From Caryophanales bacterium UBA6448 (lineage in GTDB: Bacteria; Bacillota_I; Bacilli_A; RF39; UBA660), in assembly GCA_002439555.1 (NCBI GenBank), contig DJOC01000063.1, positions 1-21,475 on the forward strand: a stretch of 21,475 nt of DNA, written 5' to 3'. A program made the translations under genes and the position numbers. Shown piece after piece: positions 1-7,423 of this stretch. Every line of letters begins with the position of its first letter. Within the stretch, counting starts at the first letter, position 1. The notes under the pieces were generated by a model that was not told the origin of the DNA, ran no database searches, and saw only the letters and a program-made list of their open reading frames with translations.

Positions 1-24
1 ATTGGGTTAGTTTATCCTTTTTTG

Positions 25-53
25 TTTACAAATAAAATATCAATTGATACAAT
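25..53 (+). promoter_or_regulatory. Promoter of the ABC exporter operon
   Basis: The -35 is TTTACA (25-30), followed by a 17-base spacer and a -10 TACAAT (48-53). The bases TGA directly before the -10 give an extended -10. An alternative TATAAT lies at 53-58. The start codon at 74 is preceded by an SD at 65-70, so this transcript has an ordinary short leader. Confidence 0.6.
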
Positions 54-73
54 ATAATTATTATGGAGGAAAT

Positions 74-781
74 ATGATAGAAATTAAAAATGTAAGTAAA
101 TCTTACAATGGAAAAACTAAAGCACTAGATAATGTTTCATTTAAAGTATCTAATGGTAAAATCTTTGCTTTTATAGGACATAATGGAGCAGGTAAAACAA
201 CACTTATTAAAATGATAATGGGAATTATTGACTTTGATGAAGGAGATATATTAATCGATGGTAAAAGCATTAAAGAAAATCCTATTGAGTGTAAAAAGGT
301 GATGGCCTATTTACCAGATAATCCAGATCTTTATGAGAATATGAAAGCAATAGATTATATAAACTTTGTTTGTGATATGTACGATGTAAGTGATGAGGTA
401 AGAGAAAAAAATATTTTAAAATATTCTTCCCTTTTAGAAATGGATAAAAATTTGAATGATGAAATATCTTCATTTTCTCACGGAATGAAACAAAAAATTG
501 CTTTAATATCAGCACTTTGTCATGAACCTAAAATTTTAGTAATGGATGAACCTTTTGTTGGACTTGATCCAAAAGCAGTTTTTGATATGAAAAAGATTAT
601 GAAAGATATGGCAAATGATGGAAAGATAGTTTTTTATTCAACACACATTTTGGAAGTTGCGGAAAAATTATGTGATGAAGTTGCAATTATTAAAAAAGGT
701 AAACTTATTAAATGTGGAACTATGAAAGAAATCAAGGGCGATGAATCACTCGAGGAAGTATTCCTAGAATTAGGTGAATGA
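74..781 (+). CDS. ABC-2 type transporter, ATP-binding subunit
   Basis: This 235-residue ATPase should power the permease encoded directly downstream. Visible motifs are Walker A GHNGAGKT (35-42), a degenerate signature FSHGMKQK (134-141) in place of LSGGQ, Walker B ILVMDEP (154-160) and the switch His191 in STH. The Q-loop position reads YLPDNP (79-84) without a Gln, a variant often seen in ABC-2 exporter ATPases. I chose the ATG at 74 because GGAGGA (65-70) sits just before it; an in-frame ATA at 44 lies inside the promoter. The stop overlaps the permease start (ATGATG at 778-783), which suggests translational coupling. The substrate cannot be read from the sequence; drug, peptide or lipid export are all possible. 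Confidence 0.93.
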   Translation: MIEIKNVSKSYNGKTKALDNVSFKVSNGKIFAFIGHNGAGKTTLIKMIMGIIDFDEGDILIDGKSIKENPIECKKVMAYLPDNPDLYENMKAIDYINFVCDMYDVSDEVREKNILKYSSLLEMDKNLNDEISSFSHGMKQKIALISALCHEPKILVMDEPFVGLDPKAVFDMKKIMKDMANDGKIVFYSTHILEVAEKLCDEVAIIKKGKLIKCGTMKEIKGDESLEEVFLELGE

Positions 782-2391
782 TGAAAAAATTATTTTCTTT
801 AATAAAGGCATCATTAAGCGAAGGAATGAGTTTATTTAAATTAAAACAATCTGATAAACAAAGTAATATAAGAAAAAGATTATTTCCAGTATTTCTATTT
901 TTAATTGTTATGTATGGAATAGGAACTTATGCTTATTTAATTGCTAAACCTCTTTCTAAAATGGGACTTACTCATATAATGCTTTCAATGATAATTATGT
1001 TTGTTTCACTTTATACAATAATCGAAGGATTTTATAAAGCACAAGGTATGCTTTTTGATTGTAAAGATAATGATATGCTACTTGCAATGCCCCTTAATAA
1101 AAAAACAATTTTCTTTATAAGAATGTTTAAATTTTATTTATTTCAACTTATGTATGATAGTTTATTTATTTTACCCGCATTCATAATTTATGCTTATTTT
1201 GAAAGCCCTGGAATAAATTTTTATTTAATGTCTTTGATAATGCTTATTTTACTTCCTATTCTTCCTTTGATAGTCGCATCATTAATAGGCTATATCATAA
1301 AACTTATTTCTGTAAATTTTAAAAATTCTAAAAGAGTGCAGACAATTATTTCAATGTTACTTTTGATAATGGTATTTTATTTTTCATTTAATATGGAAAG
1401 TTTAGTAAATAATATAGTTGATAAGGCAAGTATAATTAATGATGTTATCACAAATATATATTACCCAATTAATTTGTATTTATCACTCATTAATAAATTT
1501 GATATTTTAAATTTACTAAAATTAATCTTAATTAATATTGTGCCTTTTGTGATTTTTATTTATTTAGGATCAATATATTATTTTAAAATTATCTTTAAAT
1601 CTAAAAAAAGTAATGTTAAAAAAAGTAATAAAGTATTAAGCTTTAAAAAGAAAAATCCTGTACTTTCACTTGTTAAAAAAGAAATGAAAATATACTTTGG
1701 TATTCCAGTTTATATAGTAAACACTTTATTTGGCATGGTACTTCTTATAATAATGACAATACTTCTTTGCACAAATGTTGATAAATTTATATCACTATTA
1801 CAATCTAGTTCAGATATAGCAATTACACCAGAACTTATTAATAAATATGCTCCAATATTTTTTATGGAAATGATAATCTTTACAGGTTTTATGACCCAAA
1901 TTACTTGTTCATCCTTTTCCCTTGAGGGGAAGACATTTAATATTTTAAAAAGTTTTCCATTAAATGAAAAAAAGATTTTTCTTTCTAAAATATTATTTAA
2001 TTTATTTTTAACTATTCCAGTTACGTTTTTATGTAGTATTATATTTTTCATAAACTACAAAGTTAATTTGATTTATATTATTTATATATTGCTTTTCTCA
2101 ATTTTAACACCACTTTTTTCAGCAATATTCGGATTATTCATTAATTTAAAATACCCTAAACTTAAATGGAATAATGAAACTGAAGTTGTAAAGCAAAGTA
2201 CAAGTACAATGATTTGTACATTTACAGGAATGGGACTTTTCTTTTTAAGTTTATTTATGACTATAACATTTATAAAAAATATCAATATTGTTATATTAAT
2301 TCAAATAATTATTTTAATTATTGTTGACATAGTATTATGGCTTTTATTATCAAAATTTGGTGTTAGGGAATATCGAAAGTTAAATTATTAA
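778..2391 (+). CDS. ABC-2 type transporter permease, large two-part type
   Basis: This polytopic membrane protein of about 537 residues has roughly a dozen hydrophobic segments in two clusters. A Lys/Ser-rich, probably cytoplasmic linker (about residues 273-305) separates them. It overlaps the ATPase gene by 4 bases and almost certainly forms one exporter with it. Length and layout resemble the Pfam ABC_tran_2 type of putative permeases (an assignment from memory, not searched). The segment DNDMLLAMPLNKK, about 105 residues in, resembles the cytosolic loop of that family. Start is 778 or 781; AGGTGA (772-777) favours 781 by spacing. A hairpin terminator follows at 2400. Substrate is unknown. 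Confidence 0.85.
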   Translation: MMKKLFSLIKASLSEGMSLFKLKQSDKQSNIRKRLFPVFLFLIVMYGIGTYAYLIAKPLSKMGLTHIMLSMIIMFVSLYTIIEGFYKAQGMLFDCKDNDMLLAMPLNKKTIFFIRMFKFYLFQLMYDSLFILPAFIIYAYFESPGINFYLMSLIMLILLPILPLIVASLIGYIIKLISVNFKNSKRVQTIISMLLLIMVFYFSFNMESLVNNIVDKASIINDVITNIYYPINLYLSLINKFDILNLLKLILINIVPFVIFIYLGSIYYFKIIFKSKKSNVKKSNKVLSFKKKNPVLSLVKKEMKIYFGIPVYIVNTLFGMVLLIIMTILLCTNVDKFISLLQSSSDIAITPELINKYAPIFFMEMIIFTGFMTQITCSSFSLEGKTFNILKSFPLNEKKIFLSKILFNLFLTIPVTFLCSIIFFINYKVNLIYIIYILLFSILTPLFSAIFGLFINLKYPKLKWNNETEVVKQSTSTMICTFTGMGLFFLSLFMTITFIKNINIVILIQIIILIIVDIVLWLLLSKFGVREYRKLNY

Positions 2392-2399
2392 TAAAAATT

Positions 2400-2435
2400 A
2401 AGTTAGTATAAATATATAAAAATACTAACTTTTTT
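2400..2435 (+). terminator. Rho-independent terminator of the ABC operon
   Basis: AAGTTAGTAT (2400-2409) pairs perfectly with ATACTAACTT (2422-2431) around a 12-base AT-rich loop and is followed by a T-run to 2435. It begins 9 bases after the permease stop, and the T-run runs straight into the next gene's -10 box. Confidence 0.8.
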
Positions 2436-2443
2436 GATACAAT
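2415..2443 (+). promoter_or_regulatory. Promoter of the HipA-like kinase gene
   Basis: The extended -10 is TGA-TACAAT (-10 at 2438-2443), the same string used at 45-53 upstream of the ABC operon. At 17-base spacing the -35 region (2415-2420, TATAAA) is poor and lies inside the terminator hairpin. The extended -10 probably carries the promoter. Confidence 0.45.
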
Positions 2444-2461
2444 ACATATAAGAGGTTTTAT

Positions 2462-3640
2462 ATGAAATGTATATTAATGAATAAAAATACGGAAATTTTA
2501 TGTGCAGAATATGACAATATTTTATGTGGTTTTACAAATATCTATGAAGTATTTAATATAACTTTCGCACCATATATTTTAAATGATATTTATGATGAAA
2601 AAAATATTAATAGTGATAATTTTAAAAAAGGATTAAATAGATGGTTTCAGGGAAGAGGGATTCCTTCATGGAGAGATAAACTTGATTTATTACTTCATAG
2701 ATTAAATATTGATGCACCTAATGAACTTTTAGATAAATCATTTGGACTTTCACTTTCAGATCAATATTGGTTAAAGCCCTGTGATCTAAACATAAGTTAT
2801 GATGAAATAAATTTCTTTGATAATGATTTTGATTATGTAGAGTTTATGGAAGCCTCTCTTTCTAAAAATAGTAATAAAAGATTTTTGGCATCATCCTTAA
2901 AAACTCCGAATAATACAACGGATGGAATGCTAAAAAAGGCTTGGATTATTGAAAATAAAACTAGATATTTACTTAAATCTGGTTATAAAAATGAAATATT
3001 ACAGCCATTTAATGAAGTTCTTGCTAGTAAAATATGTGAGTGTTTAGGTTTTAATCACGCGATTTATACTTTGGATGTTTATAAAGATACGGTTGTATCT
3101 AAATGTCCTTGTTTTATAACAAAAGATACTGAATATGTTACTTGTCATCAAATATTAAGTGGGTGCGGTAAAAAGAATTACGAAACCTATGTTAGTATTT
3201 TAGAAAATAAAGGAATAAAAGATGCAAGAATTAAACTTGAAAATATGTTTATTTTAGATTTTTTAATAATGAATGAAGATAGACATTTAAATAATTTTGG
3301 TATTATAAGAGATGTAAATACTTTAAAATGGCTAGATGTTGCACCGATTTTTGATAATGGGCAAAGTCTCAATATAAAATATTATGATAACGATGAACTA
3401 AATATTTCAGGTGAAGGAAGATTTTTTTATGAAGTTAAGCCATTTGATGAAATAATTAAAGTTGTTAAGGACATCAAAAGAATTGATATTAATAAACTTG
3501 ATGGTATAATTGAGTGGTTTGATAATTTACTTCATGAGTATCAAAATATTACTTTAATTTCTAATGGTAGAATTAATCTATTATGTATCTTATTAAATAG
3601 ACAAATTAATAAATTGAAACAAATTATTAATGTAAAATGA
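2462..3640 (+). CDS. Orphan HipA-like Ser/Thr kinase domain protein
   Basis: The protein has 392 residues. The C-terminal half looks like a HipA/CtkA-type kinase: a candidate ATP-binding Lys172 in YLLKSG, NE at 184-185, the catalytic-loop motif NEDRHLNNFG (271-280, Asp273 as presumed base) and the metal-binding motif DVAPIFDNG (292-300, Asp298). These residues all look intact, so kinase activity is plausible. Residues 1-140 form a different N-terminal region containing SLSDQYWLKP (97-106); I do not recognise a separate domain there. HipA toxins usually have a HipB DNA-binding partner next door, but neither neighbour encodes one. It could be a solo kinase with a housekeeping or defence role. 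AGAGG at 2451-2455 supports the ATG at 2462. It stands alone between two terminators. Confidence 0.8.
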   Translation: MKCILMNKNTEILCAEYDNILCGFTNIYEVFNITFAPYILNDIYDEKNINSDNFKKGLNRWFQGRGIPSWRDKLDLLLHRLNIDAPNELLDKSFGLSLSDQYWLKPCDLNISYDEINFFDNDFDYVEFMEASLSKNSNKRFLASSLKTPNNTTDGMLKKAWIIENKTRYLLKSGYKNEILQPFNEVLASKICECLGFNHAIYTLDVYKDTVVSKCPCFITKDTEYVTCHQILSGCGKKNYETYVSILENKGIKDARIKLENMFILDFLIMNEDRHLNNFGIIRDVNTLKWLDVAPIFDNGQSLNIKYYDNDELNISGEGRFFYEVKPFDEIIKVVKDIKRIDINKLDGIIEWFDNLLHEYQNITLISNGRINLLCILLNRQINKLKQIINVK

Positions 3641-3641
3641 G

Positions 3642-3674
3642 TGTAAACGCAAATAAATATGTTTGCATTTTTTT
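3642..3674 (+). terminator. Terminator of the HipA-like gene
   Basis: TGTAAAC (3642-3648) pairs with GTTTGCA (3661-3667), with one G-U wobble, followed by seven Ts. It starts directly after the TGA stop. The 3' arm also supplies a possible -35 (TTTGCA, 3662-3667) for the next gene. Confidence 0.6.
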
Positions 3675-3689
3675 AATATTTGATAAAAT
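3662..3689 (+). promoter_or_regulatory. Promoter of the anchored unknown protein gene
   Basis: The extended -10 is TGA-TAAAAT (-10 at 3684-3689). A possible -35 TTTGCA (3662-3667) lies 16 bases upstream, inside the terminator of the preceding gene. Confidence 0.5.
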
Positions 3690-3713
3690 TAAAATAGGAA
3701 AGAGGTTTGTGAT

Positions 3714-4523
3714 ATGAAAGAGGAAACAAATAAAAGTAAAATAATATTTATAACAGCGCTAGTATGTATAGCATTATGTATACCAATTGGGGTGCTTTTG
3801 GGAAGGACACTACTTGGTAAAAATGATAAAACAAATAATAATGTAGTTAATAATACTCAAAATATTATTGATAAAAATTCTGATGATTACAAAGAGGTTG
3901 AAAAAGCATTAAATTCATTTGAAAAAAACTTTAAAATATCTTACAAAAATTTATATAATGGTAACTATAATATTAAAAATATTTCTGATGAAGATAAATT
4001 AAAATCAGTAATTAAACTTATGGAAAATGATGGTTTAATTAAAAGTTCTTGTGAAAATGATAGAGATATAATAACTTATGATAAGGTTAATGAATACTTA
4101 AATGATTTTAACTTGAAAGTATTAAATATAGAGTCTAATGAAAAATATAATGAAGATAAAATTAAAGGATTAACTAAACAATATGCAAATAGCAAGGTTT
4201 ATACTTTGGATAACTATTACAATATTGAATTTAAAGATAATGGACTTGATATATCTGGACCTTGTGATGCTTTAGGTGGAATTTTCTCTGACAATAGAAT
4301 TATCAATACTTCTAAAGATAATAACAACTTAATTGTTTATGCGAAAGTTTATTTTTCAAAACCTGGCTTTATCTACAAAGATTATGCTGGAAAAAATGTT
4401 ATTTATGAAGCCACAATCGAAAATAATTTTATTGATGATAATTTAGATAAATTTGATACTTATAAATATACTTTTAAAATAGATAATGGAAGTTATACAT
4501 TTGTTTCTTTAGAAAAAATTTAA
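3714..4523 (+). CDS. Membrane-anchored extracytoplasmic protein of unknown function
   Basis: This is a 269-residue protein with a short Lys-rich N-terminus, one hydrophobic helix (about residues 10-34) and an Asn/Lys/Asp-rich remainder that should lie outside the membrane. There is no lipobox Cys, so it is probably a signal-anchor protein rather than a lipoprotein. I recognise no domain. A possible repeat of short charged segments at about 45-150 may be an extended stalk. GGAAAGAGG (3697-3705) eight bases before the ATG supports the start. It has its own promoter and terminator, so it looks monocistronic. The position between an envelope gene and a kinase gives no firm clue to its role. Confidence 0.7.
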   Translation: MKEETNKSKIIFITALVCIALCIPIGVLLGRTLLGKNDKTNNNVVNNTQNIIDKNSDDYKEVEKALNSFEKNFKISYKNLYNGNYNIKNISDEDKLKSVIKLMENDGLIKSSCENDRDIITYDKVNEYLNDFNLKVLNIESNEKYNEDKIKGLTKQYANSKVYTLDNYYNIEFKDNGLDISGPCDALGGIFSDNRIINTSKDNNNLIVYAKVYFSKPGFIYKDYAGKNVIYEATIENNFIDDNLDKFDTYKYTFKIDNGSYTFVSLEKI

Positions 4524-4549
4524 TAGTGCTTAAAAACACTATTTTTTTT
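4522..4549 (+). terminator. Rho-independent terminator
   Basis: AATAGTG (4522-4528) and CACTATT (4537-4543) form a perfect 7-bp stem with an 8-base loop, followed by a T-run to 4549. The stem begins inside the TAA stop codon of the upstream gene. Confidence 0.8.
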
Positions 4550-4562
4550 ATTATTTTTTTTG

Positions 4563-4568
4563 TATAAT
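4563..4568 (+). promoter_or_regulatory. -10 box placed 6 bases before the ltaS-like ATG
   Basis: A perfect TATAAT (4563-4568) is followed after six bases by ATG (4575). No SD is present. The upstream T-rich stretch offers no good -35. The expected transcription start falls on or next to the ATG, which predicts a leaderless mRNA. Confidence 0.55.
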
Positions 4569-4574
4569 AATAGT

Positions 4575-6524
4575 ATGAAAGAATATAAGAGAAAAAGCGT
4601 ATTTATAATTTATTTTTTATCATTTTTGTATATGGAATTTGTCTATAGATTTTTATTATACAAGAAAGTTTTTGTATTATCTAATATTAATATGATAATT
4701 TTTATATTAGGTTATAGTATTTTAATGTATGTTTTAACCAGACTGTTTAGTGAAAAACTTAATAAGTTTATATTTTATTTTACATTTGCATTTTGGTCTT
4801 TATGGTTTTCTGCACAATATGTTGTAAAGGGCTTTTTTGACTTTTATATCTCTTTTTCAGTACTTCAGATTGCTGATCAAGTTACTTCATTTTTAGGTAA
4901 AGCGGTTATTGAAACTGCCAAAAGACTTCCAGGGATTATTCTTTTATGTTTACCACTTATTTTAGTGATTATTTTAAAAAGAAAAATTTATTTCAAAAAA
5001 ACTAATGGCTATAAAATCGGTATGGCTTTAATAATGTTAGTTTTTTCAGGTATTGGCTATGTTTATTCACTTAATATTGGTAAAGAAAAATCATTTAGTC
5101 CTTATGAACTATTTTATCATATAAATAACCCTGCACTTAATATCGAGAAAGAGGGTATTATTAATACATTTTTTATAGATAGTTATCGTTTTATATTTGG
5201 CTTCGAAGAAAAAATATATGAAAGTAATGATGTAACAAATAATGTAGAAACAAATTATGAACCTAATACATTAGACATTGATTTTGATGCTTTACTTAAT
5301 GATTATGCTGGTAATAATAAAGTTACAACTTTAACAAATTATATTAAAGATAAATACACTTATCAAAATGAGTATACAGGTAAATTTAAGGGTAAAAACT
5401 TAATTTTATTTATGGCGGAAAGCTTTAATGAAGTTGCAGTTAGAAAAGATACTACACCAACACTTTATAATTTAGCAAATAATGGTTTTGTGTTTTCTAA
5501 TTATTATACACCAACAATTTATTCGACTATTGGGGGAGAGTTCCAAGAATTAACTGGTCTTTATGCAAATTTTTCTTCGTTAAAAACATTTAGAAATGGA
5601 ACTAATTCTTTTCCTTATGGAATAGGTAATTTATTTAAAAATGAAGGTTATAATGTTTATGCATATCATAATAATTCTTATGCTTTTCAAGATAGAAATG
5701 TATATTTAAAAACACTTGGTTTTGATAATTTTATGGCTTGTTATAATGGTCTTGAAAAGAAAATAAACTGTAATACTTGGCCTCAAAGTGATGTAGAAAT
5801 GATTGATTCAACGGTGGATGATTATATTAATAGTGATAAACCATTTATGGTATTTTATGCAACTGTATCAGGTCACGCCGGTTATAGTTTTTCAGAAAAT
5901 GCAATGGCTAGAAAACATAAAGAGGAAATTGAAAAATTAAATTTAGGTTATAGTGAAGGGCCACTTTCTTATTTAGCGGCAAATATGGAACTTGATAAGG
6001 CACTTGAAAGTTTAATTAATAAGTTAAAAGAAACGGGTAAACTTGATGATACAGTAATTGCTTTAGTCGGTGATCATTACCCATATGAACTTTCAATTGA
6101 TGAAATAAATGAAATTTCAAGTTATAAAAAAGATGATAAAATTGAGGTAAATCATAGTAAATTTATTTTATATAATAGTGCTATGCAAAATGTAAATATC
6201 TCAAAAGTAGGTAGTTCAATTGATGTACTTCCAACAATATATAATTTATTTAATTTGAAATACGATTCAAGACTTATTATTGGCACCGATTTATTAAGTA
6301 CAAGCGATGGGCTTGCAATGTTTGACAATCGTTCTTGGGTTACTGATAAAGGAACATACTTTACCGCAACGGGAGAATTTATAAAAAAAAGTGATGTAAG
6401 TGATGACTATGTCAATAAACAAATGCAAATAGTAAATAATAAAATTAATTTAAGTAGTTACTTTATGGACACAAACTATTATAACATTGTAAGTAATTAT
6501 GTGAAAACAGATGGAAGCAATTAA
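4575..6524 (+). CDS. ltaS: Lipoteichoic acid synthase (LtaS) family, membrane sulfatase-fold enzyme
   Basis: LtaS polymerises glycerol phosphate from phosphatidylglycerol onto a glycolipid anchor on the outer membrane face. The 649-residue length matches typical LtaS. The N-terminus has about five TM segments (residues ~10-170), followed by a linker and an extracellular sulfatase-fold domain from ~270. Visible metal/active-site elements are FMAES (Glu282), the presumed nucleophile Thr318 in STIGGEF, YHNN, VSGH and GDHYP (Asp500-His501). The Thr context (STIGGEF) differs from the usual TSDAEF, so a related phosphatidylglycerol- or teichoic-acid-modifying activity is possible. I use the ATG at 4575; a TTG at 4560 would need the -10 box to be coding. 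The gene is monocistronic, with flanking terminators. Confidence 0.85.
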   Translation: MKEYKRKSVFIIYFLSFLYMEFVYRFLLYKKVFVLSNINMIIFILGYSILMYVLTRLFSEKLNKFIFYFTFAFWSLWFSAQYVVKGFFDFYISFSVLQIADQVTSFLGKAVIETAKRLPGIILLCLPLILVIILKRKIYFKKTNGYKIGMALIMLVFSGIGYVYSLNIGKEKSFSPYELFYHINNPALNIEKEGIINTFFIDSYRFIFGFEEKIYESNDVTNNVETNYEPNTLDIDFDALLNDYAGNNKVTTLTNYIKDKYTYQNEYTGKFKGKNLILFMAESFNEVAVRKDTTPTLYNLANNGFVFSNYYTPTIYSTIGGEFQELTGLYANFSSLKTFRNGTNSFPYGIGNLFKNEGYNVYAYHNNSYAFQDRNVYLKTLGFDNFMACYNGLEKKINCNTWPQSDVEMIDSTVDDYINSDKPFMVFYATVSGHAGYSFSENAMARKHKEEIEKLNLGYSEGPLSYLAANMELDKALESLINKLKETGKLDDTVIALVGDHYPYELSIDEINEISSYKKDDKIEVNHSKFILYNSAMQNVNISKVGSSIDVLPTIYNLFNLKYDSRLIIGTDLLSTSDGLAMFDNRSWVTDKGTYFTATGEFIKKSDVSDDYVNKQMQIVNNKINLSSYFMDTNYYNIVSNYVKTDGSN

Positions 6525-6542
6525 ACTTACATTTGTTTTTTT
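6504..6542 (+). terminator. Terminator of the ltaS-like gene
   Basis: AAAACAGATG (6504-6513) pairs with CATTTGTTTT (6530-6539) with one G-U wobble, across a 16-base loop that contains the TAA stop. A T-run continues to 6542. The large loop makes it a weaker call than the others. Confidence 0.5.
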
Positions 6543-6559
6543 AAATTTGCTTAAAAATA

Positions 6560-6588
6560 TTTATATTTTCCATAATATTTGCTATAAT
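6560..6588 (+). promoter_or_regulatory. Promoter of the lgt-trxB-gltX operon, leaderless type
   Basis: The -35 is TTTATA (6560-6565), followed by a 17-base spacer ending in TGC and TATAAT (6583-6588), an extended -10. Only seven bases separate the -10 from the lgt ATG at 6596, and no SD is present. Confidence 0.65.
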
Positions 6589-6595
6589 TAATTGT

Positions 6596-7408
6596 ATGAA
6601 TGCATATGTTTTTAAAATAGGAAATTTTGGTGTTAGATGGTATTCACTACTTATACTTATTGGTGTAATCGTGGGTATTCTTTTGATTGAAAAAGAAGGT
6701 AAAAAATTTAATATAAGTAAAGACTTTTTATTTAATATGGCTTTTTGGACTATTTTAATAGGTATAATTGGTGCAAGACTATATTATGTAATATTTAATT
6801 TTAATTTATATCAAAATGATTTACTTTCAATATTTAAAATATGGGAAGGTGGACTTGCAATTCACGGAGGTATAATTGCCGGGTTAATTGTAATTGCTTT
6901 GTACACTAAAAAATATAAAATGCGTTTTATTAGAATAACTGATATATGTGTGCCATCACTTTTATTTGCACAGGCTGTAGGTAGATGGGGAAATTTCTTT
7001 AATCAGGAAGCACATGGTGCTGCAACTAGTTTAGAGCATTTAAAAGCACTTCATTTACCACAATTTATTATTAATGGAATGAATATTAACGGAATATATT
7101 ATGAACCAACATTTTTATATGAATCAATTCTTTGCTTAATTGGTTTTATAACTATCTTATTTATTCGAAGAGGTAAATATACTAAAGTTGGAACAGTTAC
7201 TTCATTTTATTTAATGTATTATTCAGTAGTAAGATTTTTCATTGAAAGTATGAGAACAGACTCTCTTATGCTTGGAGGATTTAAAGTTGCTCAAATTGTA
7301 TCAATAATATTATTTTTAATAGGACTTGGTAATATAATGCTTATATCAAGAAAAAGTAAGTTTGAGGATTTATATAATAATGTATATAAAAATGAAATGA
7401 GATTTTAA
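6596..7408 (+). CDS. lgt: Prolipoprotein diacylglyceryl transferase
   Basis: Lgt transfers diacylglycerol from phosphatidylglycerol to the lipobox Cys of prolipoproteins, the first step of lipoprotein maturation. The 270-residue length is normal. About seven TM segments are visible, with family signatures GARLYY (59-64), IHGG (89-92) and the hallmark GRWGNFFNQE (129-138); a C-terminal VRFFIESMR segment is also typical. It is the first gene of an operon with a thioredoxin-reductase-like gene 15 bases downstream, an lgt/trxB proximity known from other Firmicutes. The ATG lies 7 bases after the -10 with no SD, so translation probably starts on a leaderless mRNA, while the two downstream genes have strong SDs. 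Confidence 0.97.
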   Translation: MNAYVFKIGNFGVRWYSLLILIGVIVGILLIEKEGKKFNISKDFLFNMAFWTILIGIIGARLYYVIFNFNLYQNDLLSIFKIWEGGLAIHGGIIAGLIVIALYTKKYKMRFIRITDICVPSLLFAQAVGRWGNFFNQEAHGAATSLEHLKALHLPQFIINGMNINGIYYEPTFLYESILCLIGFITILFIRRGKYTKVGTVTSFYLMYYSVVRFFIESMRTDSLMLGGFKVAQIVSIILFLIGLGNIMLISRKSKFEDLYNNVYKNEMRF

Positions 7409-7423
7409 AAAGGAGGATTGTCT

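Noticed and set aside
44..73. Upstream extension of the ABC ATPase start
   Set aside because: It lies in the promoter and starts with ATA; the SD at 65-70 points to 74.
2444..2461. HipB antitoxin gene next to the HipA-like kinase
   Set aside because: Only 18 bases lie between the promoter and the start, and the downstream gene is a membrane-anchored protein without a helix-turn-helix.
74..3640. Mycoplasma-type code 4
   Set aside because: TGA closes the ATPase and kinase frames at the expected protein ends, and conserved Trp residues use TGG.
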